A DNA stretch of 64,000 nt from Quercus robur (GCF_932294415.1 NC_065544.1:38124310-38188309), one strand, 5' to 3'. Shown: positions 20,582-33,475, numbered from the stretch's first letter. The notes: generated by a model from the letters alone, not told the origin. Numbers and translations: made by a program.

Positions 20582-23500
20582 ATGCTTAGAGTATTGGCGA
20601 GAAGGGCAAGTTGTTGGGGTTCACGTAATCCATGGATGCTAGCTCAGCCGAGAAGGGACTTCTGCCTTGGATTAGGAGTCCTTCCCGACTCCATTGACCG
20701 GACCTCCGACTCCTTCACTCGCAACTCCAAGGCCATGGATGAACTCATCTCCGACCTCCAATCCCACATAGCCAAGGTCCTCCCTTTCTCTCTCTCTCTC
20801 TGTAAATATATATAAATGTTTTAATGGGTTTGTGAAAAAGTTCAGGTTCTAAGTGGAGGAGGAGCAGAGGCGGTGAAGAGGAATAGGAGTAGGAATAAGC
20901 TTCTACCCAGAGAAAGAATTGATCGCCTTCTTGATCCTGGTTCTTCATTCCTTGAACTTTCTCAGGTTTTGTCTTTCATTCCCACTTTATTCACTATCAT
21001 ATTTCTCTCTCTGATTATTGCCTTTTAGTCTTAATGAACATTGTTATTATAAAAAATTACTCAAAATATTTTGGAACTTCAGGTTGTTTAATGAACTAGG
21101 ATTCTGTCTAGAGGTACAAAATTTTCAAATTTCTGAGGTGGTAAGTTGTTATTGGTAGATAAATAAGTGATATCAGTCATGGGTCGATATGAAAACCAAT
21201 AAAAGCTTGCCAATACAACTACTGTGAAAAATGTTGTGCCTATACATTACTCTTTGAGTATACATCAATTTCCATGAAACTTATCAAACGTAAAGATTTG
21301 TGAGGTTTCATTCAAACCATACCGTCTCAAGTTGAGCTCCTTGAGAATAGTCATGATGGATGTAAGGTTGAGTGTAGGTTTGTACAACCTAAAGAGGTGA
21401 TTGAGAAAAGGACCCAAGCATTTTGAGCCTAAAGGGGTTGTTGAGAGGGAAACGAGCTAACTATATAGGTATGAGTCCATTTGAAGTCAAAAGTCTTTTA
21501 AATCTTCTCCCACTTTCCCCACTCGTTAAAAAGTATCCGATTCAATAGAAACATACACACATCATGTTTATGAGTGGAGTCATGTGGTTAGCAAACAATC
21601 TCAAGCAAGTGATGATCAATTTAAAAAAAAAAAAATCAAGCTTATTTACTTTATATTGGATTTCTGGTAATGGATTATGTCATGGTTTTAGTTAGGCTTG
21701 AATGGTTTCCCCTATGAAGCCATTAGGCAACTGCAAGCCTGTTATGCTGGAATGCTCAAAGTGTTGACATGGGTTGGATCAAATGCATATGTTAATGATT
21801 TTTCATTTGATTATGAAAGTAGCTCCCCCTTTAAAATTAAGAAACTGGTTACTTATAATTTTTTAAAGGTTCAACTGTTATCCCATATGATACTTTCAAT
21901 GAGCTTTCTCATGATCCTTTTATAAACCCTGTGACCCATCCAACTCAACCAAACCTTTTTTCAACGTGTAAAGAGCATATTAATGCTATTTTGGATTAGC
22001 ATATTGTTTCTACCAGGGATAGGAAAAGTTGAGTGCTTCCTAATTTGTTGAAAGGGACAACCAGAGTCATATTGCACATGGATCACCAGAGAAGAGTTGC
22101 TACAGTTAGACCCTAATATGCTAGAAGACTACTCAGGGATTTCCTCAACAGGGTTGAGTCTCTCCCACCCTGGGAGGGATGATATAGATATGCACATTAC
22201 TGCTAATTTAAATTTGAATTTCATTAATATAATTTTATCATGATTGTGGATTATGTGATTTTTCTTATGGATGTTTCTTGGAAGCCTATTTAAAAAGAGG
22301 CTCCAGTAAAATATAAGGGACATATGAATGAACAAAATTTGATGTTGGAATTTTACAATAACTAAGTGCTAATTCCTAGGGTCTATCCTTTTTTTTTTCC
22401 CTATTCAATTGTCTCCCAAATTTCCCATTGAATTTTGTCATGCGTCACACAGCCTTATTTAGCTGAGATATTCTCTCTCTCTTCTCAACCAAACCAAACC
22501 AAACCCTGAGATGATAAGTTGATTTATTTTTTGAGTGTCTTGGTTCCAAATTAAGTGGATTGCGACATGCAATATAGTCCAGATATAGTTACTGTCTCTT
22601 TATGGGGATGGTAGTTAAGAATGAAATTTGTTCACATTTCTGATACATTGTTCACTAGTACAACTTAAGAATGTTAATCATGTTATTTAATGTATTAGAA
22701 ATCATGCATTTTGTTCAGATTCAGAATCAGAATCAGAATTCACATGTCAACTGGAAAGCAAATGTTCTGTTTGTCAATTCATTGGACTTGATGCATTTTA
22801 TAGTAGAATATGCAATGTCTTTGACATCTAATTGTGTGTTTTATCATAAAGCTTGCAGGCCATGAATTATATGAAGAAGCCTTGCCATCTGCTGGGATTA
22901 TTACTGGGATAGGTCCGGTGCATGGACGACTTTGTATGTTTGTGGCTAATGACCCGACTGTCAAGGGAGGCACTTACTATCCCATCACCGTTAAGAAACA
23001 TCTTAGGGCACAAGAGATTGCCACTCAATGTAAATTACCATGCATATATCTCGTTGATAGTGGAGGTGCTTTCCTTCCTAAGCAGGCTGATGTCTTCCCT
23101 GACAAGGATAATTTTGGTAGAATTTTCTATAATCAAGCTGTGATGTCTGCTGAAGGCATCCCCCAAATTGCACTGGTATTGGGTTCCTGCACAGCTGGGG
23201 GTGCCTATATACCTGCGATGGCTGATGAAAGTGTCATGGTCAAAGGAAATGGTACTATTTTCCTGGCAGGACCCCCACTTGTAAAGGTTAGTTACAGGCC
23301 TTCCGGTGTTCCAAAATTCTTCATGGGGTAATTCCCAGATCTGTTCAATGATTTTTTTGGTATCTTTCTATGTTATATGAAACATTATATTGTGTCCATA
23401 TGTGTATGTCTGTGCTTGCTTGTGGATTGGTGTGCTTATATGTATGTGTGAATATTGGTTTGTCTATAGTTGTGTCTAAAACCTATAAATTATTCAAAAA

Positions 23501-25589
23501 TTTTCAATAGGCTGCTACAGGAGAAGAAGTCTCTGCAGAAGATTTGGGGGGTGCTGCTGTGCATTGCAAGACATCAGGAGTTTCAGATTATTTTGCTCAA
23601 GGTATTTACTTTTGCCATTCTGCCTTTGCATCTTAAAGGCACCTCTTTTGAAAGTTTCTATGATCTTCCCTGTGCTTTCTGCTTTAGTAAGATTCTTTAT
23701 GCTGGCCATTCCATGTCAGTTTGCGGAAGTTTGCCTGATGAGTTTCAACTTTCAACATCCAGAACTCAATGAGATTGTGAAACAGTTGTATACTTCCACT
23801 GTTCTTGGGTTGTGCCCATTTTCACTTTCTCAATGAGACTATTTACTTATTAAAAAGTTTGTGATACTAAAATTTGTTTTTCTTGAGCTATTAGAATAAC
23901 TGTGTGTGTGGGTGTGCATGCAGTTGCGTTTAAGAAATAATGCATAATGTACTTTTTTTTTTTTTTTTTGCCTTTTAGTGATGATATATGTAATTTTATT
24001 TGTTCTTGTAGATGAACTACATGGACTTGCTCTTGGGAGAAACATCATTAAAAACTTGCACATGGCTGGGAAAGAGGGACTGCTAAGTAGATTGGAAACT
24101 GTAAACCATGAATTTAAAGAACCATTATATGATGTAAAGGAACTTTGTTCCATTGCACCAACTGACCTTAAGCAGTCCTTTGATATACGGTCAGTTATTG
24201 CTCGCATTGTTGATGGAAGCGAATTTGACGAATTCAAGAAATTGTATGGCACTGTGAGGGCATTTGAATCACTTAAGCTTGTTAGAATTTTATGTGTTAG
24301 CATTTGATATTTATTAATTTTGTAATCCCAATTGTGTCAATGCAGACTCTTGTAACAGGATTTGCTAGAATTTTTGGACAGCCAGTTGGAATAATTGGAA
24401 ACAATGGGATATTATTTAATGAATCTGCTCTAAAAGGGGCCCATTTCATTGAACTGTGCACTCAACGAAACATTCCTTTGGTCTTCCTTCAGAACATCAC
24501 TGGATTTATGGTATGCCATCTCACTGTTCATAAAGCTTTCTAACATCTCTTTGTAATTACATTTGCAAATAAAACAGATTGAAAAGGAGGGAACGTATGT
24601 AATCTGTGATATGCTTGGCAATTTAAAGGGTAAAGTGAACTTATTTTTGACGGATTCGAGTTTGAACGAATTTAGAAAGTACCAGTAGAAATTCAGTTTT
24701 AAAGTAAAAATGTAGGACTAGGAAATAAAAATGGACTGAGTCACACAGATCAGAACTAGGATTTGAAAGCCTTACCCTAGACCTCTAATCTAAGTAATGG
24801 CAGTCTCTTCTGTTGATTAAGAGAGAGGAAGTTGTACACAGTTTTAGCTCAATGAAAGCTTCCCTTTTGTTCAAAATTTATTGCATGGATATTTGTAGAC
24901 TCTCAGAATATTGGTTCTTCATAAGTTTGGTTTTTTCCTTGTATCAATATTTTTTAGATGATTAGTTGAGTGACCTTACATATTTCCTAATTCAGAGTTC
25001 CAGTTGTGAAGATTAGTTATGGTTGGAATTCCTTTTGGTTTAAACTGCTGTGGCCATTAGAATCTGCCCCCCCTCTCTAGCATTGCTTGTTAGATGAATG
25101 ACAGTCAATTGCTTTATGTCATCCATTGCTCTTCCTTAAAACTATCCATTTGTCTGTCTGTCTGTGGGCAAAACAGTTTTACTTAAGGAGCTGGATTTGG
25201 TAAGCTCTATATTTTTTTCAATCCACTTTGAGGTATAATATTCATAGAAATGGGAGGTCCATTAAAGTTGGTAAAAGCATGGAACCTTAATGTTTAATAT
25301 TCATTTAATAGGTTGGCTCAAGATCCGAGGCAAATGGAATAGCAAAATCTGGAGCAAAAATGGTTATGGCAGTTTCATGTGCAAAGGTTGGTGTCTCTCA
25401 TACTTAATATTAATTTCATTTTGATTATTGAGTAAATTTTAAGATATGCCAAGCCTATTGCTGTATGAATGTGCCTTCAGGGTTGTTGTTCAGCTCCTTA
25501 TTTGTATAACATCATGTTGACTCTATAACTTGAAAATAATCTACTAGCATGGTTCTTAATGTATATCTAGAAAAGGAACAGCTTATCAG

Positions 25590-25640
<51 letters not shown>

Positions 25641-26322
25641 TAGAAAAAGAACAAAAGAAACATAAAGATTTACCTCTGCACCTTTTCTAATCAATTGATA
25701 TAGGTTCCCAAAGTTACTATAATCGTTGGTGGAAGCTTTGGTGCTGGAAATTATGCAATGTGTGGCCGTGCTTATAGTCCGAACTTCATGTTCCTTTGGC
25801 CAAATGCCAAAATATCTGTGATGGGTGGTGCCCAGGTAGCTCTTCACTCAACACATTCATGCTTATGATTGAGATGTCAATGAGATAAAGCATAAAGATC
25901 TATCTCTTTTTGATTTGTCAATTAAATATCATTTTGTCTTTGAATATCAGGCTGCTGGTGTGCTAGCTCAAATAGAAAAAGGCAACAAGAAAAAGCAAGG
26001 GATTCAGGTAGAAGCTTCTTTTTGTCTCTAAGGAAAGATGACTTATCATATTTCTCCCTACACCAAATTCAGGGTCTTCTTATTTGTCCTAACGTATGCT
26101 TTGCATGATGTAATGCAGTGGAACAAGGAAGAAGAGGAAAGATTCAAGGCAAAGGTTGTGGAGGCATATGAGAAAGAAGGAAGTTCTTATTACTCCACAG
26201 CAAGGCTCTGGGATGATGGCATTATTGATCCAGCTGACACAAGAAAAATCATAGGTCTCTGCATCTCTGCTTCCATGAATCGTCCTGCAGAAGATACCAA
26301 ATATGGTGTATTTAGAATGTGA
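20582..26322 (+). CDS. MCCB: 3-methylcrotonyl-CoA carboxylase, beta (non-biotinylated) subunit
   Basis: Ten exons with GT-AG introns give about 571 aa: 20582-20776, 20846-20965, 22852-23286, 23511-23601, 24012-24253, 24346-24510, 25312-25386, 25704-25835, 25951-26007 and 26119-26322. Every junction keeps frame. The Arg-rich N-terminus ([12 protein letters not shown]) fits a mitochondrial targeting peptide. The carboxyltransferase fold shows [19 protein letters not shown], then [19 protein letters not shown], then GSCTAGGAY (about residues 216-224), and [18 protein letters not shown] in the C-terminal half, both Gly-rich loops of the active site. The protein moves CO2 from biotin on the alpha subunit to 3-methylcrotonyl-CoA in mitochondrial leucine breakdown. 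Length is close to the Arabidopsis protein (about 587 aa by memory). Intron 2 (1.9 kb) holds a retroelement scrap. No disruption is seen. Confidence 0.95.
21690..22185 (+). mobile_element. Ty3/gypsy chromovirus remnant in MCCB intron 2
   Basis: Translated pieces resemble the C-terminal tail of a chromovirus polyprotein. First comes the integrase tail (a [10 protein letters not shown] segment like the family's VLKRVGPNAY, then a KLVTY segment like its DLVAY). Then comes a chromodomain-like region (a VSTRD segment, and an [14 protein letters not shown] segment resembling the EELQRLDPDLLEEY type). It is a heavily broken fossil with no LTRs seen. The same scrap lies at the same intron position in the second MCCB copy, so it predates the gene duplication. 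Confidence 0.65.
25590..25637 (+). repeat. long poly-A run in MCCB intron 7
   Basis: About 48 consecutive A residues. The matching place in the second MCCB copy (about 37025) has only a short A-rich stretch, so it grew after duplication or marks a retroposon tail. Its length is uncertain in any assembly. Confidence 0.9.
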
Positions 26323-27842
26323 TGGAATGTCATTTTGTATCAAGGAAAGCACTGGCATCCTAGTGTCTGATGCACATCCTGATGCATTATTTTGATATCT
26401 TGTATGCTTTTCTGTAAAGTAAACAGGAGGAAGCATACTTTCCTCTCATTGAAACGGTTAGTTTTGCAGCCAGTCAGCTCCTTTTTTATGATTGATGCTA
26501 AAGGTATACAAAATTTACTTCATAAATCTTATAAATTGATTTGTCATTAACCATAAAAAAGTAATTTAATATTTACTTAGAAAAATGCTAAACTGACTAC
26601 AAAATTTGTTACATAACGTATATAAATTGACTTGACAGTGAACTTGACTTGACTGGGTGATACTTGATATCAACAACATAACAAATGATTATTTTTTATT
26701 TTTTTATTTTGGTGATTGGTGACACATAAGTTTGTAAAGATTATGTAGTAAAACTTGTAGCATTCATAGCATCACTTATTTATTTGTAGAGAATGCTAAA
26801 GATATTATAAATTTTATTGCAAAATCTTTACAAATTGACGTAACAATGAATGTAATTGGGGGATCTCAAAACATAATAAATGAATATTTGAATTACTTTT
26901 TAGTGATTGATGACAAATTAGTTTGGAAGCTATATGTTGTAAAATTTATAGTATTCATAATATCACTCTTTATTTATTACTGTATGTTGTTAAAGTAGTA
27001 CTAATCACATTTGGTCCTGCGCAAATGGGTTTCCTCTAATTGAGAGGGAAAATAAATATTTGACATAATCATTGTTACAAAAACAAAAACCAGCAATCTG
27101 GCTTTTGCTGGAAAAGGGTATCAGAATAGTTTTTATGACTTATGACCCTTGGTTCAGCATAAGATGGAGTGTTCTTATGCTCTAAAGGAGGATCCATCTA
27201 GCTACATGAGAATTGGATCATAGAGAATCAAACCATGCGGCCCTTGTGGACAATTTTATAAGATTGTGACATTGAGCTTTCATCCACATTGGTTTGGTAC
27301 TACAGATTTGGAAAGAGGTTCTCTTCTTTTTGCCGTGCATTTCCTCAGCATCAGTTGTGACTATGAGGCTCACAGGGGCTGGTGATTGCTTGGTTGGTGG
27401 GAAGCTTGCTTTTTTTTTTTTTCCTAGTTCAATTTTCTTTTCTTATTCTTCTTTACTATGTATTCTATACATTTTTGTTGCTTCCTGATTCTTAATAATT
27501 TTATGATGTATGACTAATGTTGTTCTTTTAATCTACACAACTACTTTAGTTGTTGCCCTTCCAATGAAGGAGGAGAGTTTAAAGGAGTTTCACTGTAAAA
27601 ATAGTCCACATGATAACTAGGATAGTTAGCAAAACACAAAAACATAAATAAAGAAAAAAAATGACGTGTTGATTTACGAATACGGAGATCTTTTAAATCA
27701 GAATTTCATGGAGTAAAACTGTAAAAGAGATAATTTTTTTTTAAAATTCGTTGTTGGACATTTAATGTGAAGTTTTCTAATTATCTGTGGGAAATTTGGT
27801 ATGAAGTCCTACACTACATGCTACCAAAGTAGGTAAATTGTG
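26323..27842. other. MCCB 3' flank with MITE-like repeats
   Basis: 26323-26510 is 3' untranslated or flanking sequence shared with the second copy. 26505-26975 holds two or three AT-rich MITE-like units with recurring AATGCTAAA, ACTACAAA, TTACATAA and TTGGTGACA-type motifs in both orientations. These resemble a family repeated at 39340-39620. 26976-27842 has no gene that I recognise. Confidence 0.5.
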
Positions 27843-28015
27843 GTGGGTTTCAGTTAGCTCAACTAGTAAAATCTCTAATGGTTGTATAAAAGATCTGGGG
27901 TTCAATTCCTGCCTACATCAAAAATTGATTGGTGTCTTGGTCTGATGATAAAGAGCAATCATCAGGAGCGGACGCCATAGGTTGAAATTCTTTCTCAAAA
28001 AAAAAAAAAAAAAGA
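27843..28015 (+). mobile_element. tRNA-derived SINE with target duplication
   Basis: The element has box A (TAGCTCAACTAG) and box B (GGTTCAATTCC), a body ending in AGGAGCGGACGCCATAGGTT, and a poly-A tail at 27997-28013. It is flanked by a 9-bp duplication TAAATTGTG (27834-27842 and 28016-28024). It is a longer relative of the SINE-like copies at 18.2 and 18.7 kb. Pol III promoter boxes, poly-A tail and target duplication together make the call firm. Confidence 0.85.
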
Positions 28016-28024
28016 TAAATTGTG

Positions 28025-28633
28025 AAGTTTCGAACCGGTTTGTAATTGCTTTGGTCTAGTTTACTTTAATTCATTGAACAGTTCAGTTCAGCCAGTAAGG
28101 AATGTTCTTGAACATACTATGTTCTCCAATCTTCAGTGCCTTATTTCTGGTCCTTTTTTTCCCTCCTTATTTGCTCTCTGTTTTGTTTTGCCAATATTGA
28201 AGCCTAATGTTGCATATGTTTTAATTGAAATTAGTGCATATATCTAAGTTCTTTGATGACATTGGGAATCTTTTAATAGGGTATTCATTACTAATAATAT
28301 TCCTTCTGATTTAAGCTAAAATTACAAATGCATGATTTTTGCGGGACTAAACATATGTGATAGGCTTAGATGTCATTTAACCAATACCCCCATAGAGCAA
28401 TTGTGAAGTGACAAAAACTCTGAAAAAACGGAACTGAATTAGTATGGTTCTCTTAAATAATATCAAATTTTCACATGTGGTGGACGTATGTGAAAGTGTT
28501 AAAATTCAACCAAAAGTTTGATACATGAATTTAGATGTGAGTTGGAGTGTCTCCCTAGCATTACTCAAAACAATTAGCAAAATGAATTTATCTCTATTCT
28601 CACTTATAGTTGTGAGCTACTGAGCTTACAACG

Positions 28634-28672
<39 letters not shown>

Positions 28673-28708
28673 TTAAATAGTGTTAGAATCCAGTTCAGTA
28701 TTATAAAC
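28025..28708. other. AT-rich spacer with a TA microsatellite
   Basis: No gene is seen. A TA microsatellite lies at about 28643-28667. From about 28670 (GTTAAATAGTGTTAGAA) the sequence matches the region upstream of the first MCCB copy, so the left edge of the gene duplication lies near here. Confidence 0.55.
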
Positions 28709-29201
28709 CTATGAAGCACGGGTGCGGGTGCGGCGATTAAAAAATTATTAAAAATATTTTTATTTATTTTTTCTATATATTTTTACTATTAAAATATTCT
28801 TAAAAAACACATTACTATACTTTGATTCACAAAACAAAGAAAGAAAAAGGCAAAAAACACTAAACAAAAAAATAAAAAACACAAAAGAAGCAATAAATAT
28901 TCAGAATAAAATTGAGGAATGACAGCTTTAGGATGTTTGGGCCTCATTCAAAGCCAATTTTGGCTATTCCGGCATGATTCAACGCTGATTTCGGCTGTTT
29001 CAGTCGCCGGCTGATATGGCTTGATTTTGGCCGAATTGGCGCGAATCGAACCCGAGTCGGTGCGAATCCGTGAAAAAAAAAAAAAAAAAAAAGCTCAGAC
29101 ACAGCATCGACGTGCGAGCAGCCACATTGAACGCCACACCCTACGTCAGGCTGCGTTGGACTTCGGTGCGGCACCCTCCCAGCCGCGTCCATGCTTCATA
29201 G
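28709..29201. mobile_element. hAT-like non-autonomous transposon, 493 bp
   Basis: The left end reads CTATGAAGCACGGGTGCGG, and the reverse complement of the right end reads CTATGAAGCATGGACGCGG, a good terminal inverted repeat. Flanks are TTATAAAC (28701-28708) and TAATAAAC (29202-29209), an 8-bp duplication with one mismatch that fits hAT. The matching site upstream of the first MCCB copy (around 20300) lacks it, so it inserted after the duplication. There is no transposase. Confidence 0.7.
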
Positions 29202-29450
29202 TAATAAACCAAAGGCAAAACACATGGGACAAGTTGATATATAATTGAAGAAATCTTTTAGAGGATCTTGACATAGCATTGACGTGCGAGCAGCCACATT
29301 GAACGCCACACCCTACGTCAGGCTGCGTTGGACTTCGGTGCGGCACCCTCCCAGCCGCGTCCATGCTTCATAGTAATAAACCAAAGGCAAAACACATGGG
29401 ACAAGTTGATATATAATTGAAGAAATCTTTTAGAGGATCTTGACATATTT
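29100..29450. repeat. 172-bp tandem duplication
   Basis: The segment from about ACGTGCGAGCAGCC to TTTTAGAGGATCTTGACATA occurs twice with a 172-bp offset (29110 and 29282 mark the same point). The unit joins the right end of the hAT-like element to MCCB upstream sequence, so it formed after that insertion. The copies are nearly identical, so it is recent. Confidence 0.9.
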
Positions 29451-29558
29451 TATGTGCCTCTTTTTTTTTTTTAGTATTTAGAAGCTGAACGAATAGCATG
29501 ACAGATCAAATCCTTCCTGTACAATATACAAATCCAGCAGTAGCAGTGACCCGTACAC

Positions 29559-29576
29559 ACACACACACACACACAC

Positions 29577-29652
<76 letters not shown>
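29559..29652 (+). repeat. (CA)n(GA)n microsatellite directly before the MCCB2 start codon
   Basis: A CA run and then a long GA run with a few GATA steps reach almost to the ATG. The first copy has only a short CACACACAGAAAGAGAGAGG at the same place, so the repeat expanded in the pseudogene's leader. Confidence 0.9.
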
Positions 29653-29654
<2 letters not shown>

Positions 29655-30441
29655 GCTTAGAGCATTGGCGAGAAGAGTAAGTTGTTGGGGTTCACGGAAT
29701 CCATGGATGATAGCTCACCCAAGAAGGGACTTCTGCCTCGGACTCGGAGTCCTTTCCGACTCCATTGACCACAACTCCGACTTCTTCACTCGCAACTCCA
29801 AGGCCATGGTTGAACTCATCTCCGACCTACAATCCCACATTTCCAAGGTCTTCTCTTTTTCTTTCCCCCCAATGGAATAAGGCTTTAAATTTTAATGGTA
29901 ACTAAGCCCCCAAACATTAGCCAATAAAAAAAAACTAAACAAGGATAAAAAAAAAATTAAAAATACTATAATGTTTACCACTTCCTTTGCACTTTGTCCA
30001 TATAAACTCTATAAAAGATCTGTTTTTATTAGCTTTGGTTTTGTTCCTTACTTCTCTTTACTTGACATGGCAGTTTAGTGGTTTTGCCTCTTTACTTGAT
30101 CGGACAATTTAGTAATTTTGTCATTATATCATTTGTAGATTAGTGTGGGTTTTTCTTTTGGAGACTTGAATCTCAGTTCTTACTCCACACCCTACAAGAA
30201 TTAGTATTTGTGGAATAACTATTATATCAAGGGTGTGTGGTAGTATCATCAATTATAGCTGAGTTTATAGTAGTTAGGAAAAAAAGTGTATTTGTACAAT
30301 AAGATATTTGGACTTTTTTTTCCCTCCAAAAAAAGGTATTTGTACTTTTTTTTTTTGGGTGATAGACAATTAGGTATTTGTAATGTGTTAACAAAAAAAA
30401 AAAAAAAAAGTATTTATACTAGGTACTTAGGAAATAAAAAG

Positions 30442-31208
30442 TTTAAGGACCCATTTCGCAGTCCAAGCCCAAGGTGTATGATCTTGGCCCAGTGAGCCCA
30501 GTACAATGAATTTGTAGAGAGTGGGTCAAAGAACTAGGCCATAGTGAGTTGGACAACAGCTAGTACTGAATTAAATGACAATCAAATACAAATAAGAGAT
30601 TCTGATATTAATGGATTTACAGTCCGAGGATGTCTCACTTTTATAAATTGATCACAATTGGGTACAAGTACAATTTAAATTGCTACAATGTTCTCTCTCT
30701 ATTTTTCCCATCTTTTCCTCATGGAAGGTCCCTTATATTATATAGTTCCCTTTGGATCATCTTGATCCTCCACTTGTTGGTCATCTGAGCCCTTACTTGA
30801 GTTCTTGTCTCATCAGACACCTTCTTTTGCTTTCTGTGAGTTGTCATGGCCAATGCAGCACTGTTCAAAGGTCTTCTCCACATAAATGCGGCTAGAAAAG
30901 TAACTGCAATGCATTCAATGCGGTGGTAGCAGTTTTGCTTTAGATATTTTTGGATTCCCCTCCTTCTCGTATGTTCATGATGCACGTCTCTATCAATGGA
31001 ACTTCTTGGAAGGTCACCTTGACTGTTTGAATACATATTTGAGTTGTACTTATCGTATCCGAGGAGTTATTCTTCCTCAGACCGACTTCTTATTCGTATC
31101 TTGCTCATTAAATCCTGAACTTGAATCATTTATTCCCATTTGTTCCTCCTCGGACTGCTCATGCTCTTGGCCAAGGCCCAATATATAATTTAGGCCCTCA
31201 ACCCTACA
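30442..31208 (+). mobile_element. solo LTR in intron 1 of the MCCB pseudogene
   Basis: A 767-bp segment runs from TTTAAGGACC to AACCCTACA and is flanked by a perfect 5-bp duplication AAAAG (30437-30441 and 31209-31213). It shares long blocks with the solo LTR at 19308-20098, for example TTTCTGTGAGTTGT and AATGCGGC, and CCGAGGAG motifs near 31059. The first MCCB copy lacks it, so it inserted after the duplication and later lost its internal region by LTR recombination. Confidence 0.8.
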
Positions 31209-32984
31209 AAAAGTATTTGTACTATGCATAAAACTCTAACTTGAATTATGTTATGTAAGTTTTGGAAAATTAAATAAGTAATTTTTTTTAATATTTATCA
31301 TTTTCTATTAAATTTCACACATGACCTCGATATTTGATCCTATATACAAAACTAATATTGAATTTGTTAGAGCTAAATTCATCCTAATTAATTTTTTCTT
31401 CATTTTTGTATGTTGAGACTGCTAGATACTTATATTGTTAAGTGAAGTTTCAAAATCAAGTTTCATTGCTCTTTACTTGAAAATTTATTTTATTCTAGTC
31501 ATTATAGATAGAATTTGTTTTGAGAATACATGTAGTCAACCTAAGAATCTATAGTCAACCGTAAATAAATTTGTGGCAAAAACTTTATTGTTGTTATTTT
31601 TGTAGATAGCTTTTCTTCTATTTGTAAATATTTTTATTATAAATGTTTACTAGATATTTTTTTATTATAAATGTCTACTAGGCTATAATAAAATGTGCAT
31701 CTGGATATGAAAAACTTAGAAAGAAAAAACAAATTAAGTCTCAAAAAGGATTATTGGATAAATTTATTATTAGCAATAAACAAAATATAATAAAAAATTT
31801 AAATATAAGGAAAAAGAAAGGACTCTTTTTTTTGTTGTTGTTGTATGGGACGGACCCTATAGACTACTAAAAAAATGTGCATATCCAACTTAAAAAGAGA
31901 AGAGTAAAAAAAAAAAAATTTTGACTCTCCGGAAGATCATTAGATAAATTTTTTTATTAGCAATAAACAAAATATAATAGAAAATTTAGTTATATAAACC
32001 TCACAGAATGGAATTAAAAAAAGTCCTCATTTTTGTGTCCCTTTAGGCCCCAAAATGTATATATATATAAATGTTTTAATGGGTTTATGAAAGGTTTAGG
32101 TTCTAAGGGGAGGTGAAGCAGAGGCGGTGAAGAAGAGGCGGTGAAGAGAAATAGAAGTAGGAATAAGCTTCTACCCAGAGAAAGAATTGAGCGCCTTCTT
32201 GACCCTGGTTCTTCATTCCTTGAACTTTCTCAGGATTTGTCTTTCATTTCCACTCTATTCACAATCAGATTTCTCTTTCTCTGCAAATATCTTTATACTG
32301 ATTATTGCCTTTTTAGTCTTAATGGATATTATCAAAAATTACTCAAAATATTTTGGAACTTTAGGTTGTTTATGAACTGGCATTTAGTCTAGAGGCATAA
32401 AATTTTCAAACCGTGGAGGTGGTAAGTTGTTATTGGTAGATTAAAAAAAAAAAAAGTGATGTGAATGGAGATTGGTGAGTCGAGATGGAAACTAGTAAAA
32501 GCTTGTCAACTCAATTATTGTGAAAATTGTTGTGCCCGTAACGTTACTCTTTGAGTATACATAAATCTCCACGAAACTGATTAAACATAACGATTTGTGG
32601 GATTGCATTTAAACTATACTGTCTCAAGTTGAGCTCCCTGAGAATAGTCTTGATAGATGTAAGGTTGAGTGTAGGTTTGTACAACCTAAAGAGGTGATTG
32701 GGAAAAGGACCCAAGCATTTTGAGCCTAAACGGAGTTGAGAGGGAAATGAGATAACTATATAGGTATGAGTCCATTTGAAGTCAAACATAGGAAAGTCTT
32801 TTAGATCTTCTCCCACTTTCACCACATGTTAAAAAGTATCCGACCAATAAAAACATGTACACATCATGTTCATGATTGGAATCATGAGGTTAGCAAGCAA
32901 TCTCAAGCAAGTGATGATCAACTAAAAAAAAGAATAGAAGCTAATTCACATTATATGGGATTTCCAGTAATGGATTATGTCATG

Positions 32985-33475
32985 GTTTTAGGCTTGAACG
33001 GTTTCCCCTATGAAGCCATTAGGCAACTACAAGCCTATTATGCTGGAATGCTCAAAGTGTTGACATGGGTTGGACCAAATGCATATGAAGATTTTTCATT
33101 TGATTGTGAAAGTATCTCCCCCTTTAATATTAAGGATCTGGTTACTTAAATTTTATAAAGGTTCAATAGTTATCCCATATGATACTTTCAATGAGCTTTC
33201 CCACGATCCTTTTATAAACCCTGTGACTCATTCAACTCAACCAAACCTTTTGCCAACGTGTAAAGAGCATATTAATGTTATTTTGGATTAGCAGCTTGTT
33301 TCTATCAGGGATAGGAAAAGTTGAGTGCTACCTAATTCGTTGAAAGGGAAAACTAGAGTCATATTGCACATGGATCACCAGAGATGAGCTGCTACAGTTA
33401 GACTCTAATATACTAGAATACTATCCAGGGCTATACTCAACAGGGTTTAGTCTGTCCCACCCCGGGTGAGTTGAT
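32985..33475 (+). mobile_element. Ty3/gypsy chromovirus remnant in MCCB2 intron 2
   Basis: This is the duplicate of the scrap at 21690-22185, with an integrase tail (VLTWVGPNAY, DLVTY-like) and chromodomain-like stretch in the same order. It is heavily broken. It was copied with the gene rather than inserted separately. Confidence 0.65.

Noticed and set aside
32826-33149. 107-codon frame in intron 2 of MCCB2 as a host gene
   Set aside because: Its later half matches a chromovirus integrase tail, and the same scrap is in the other copy; it is a fossil.
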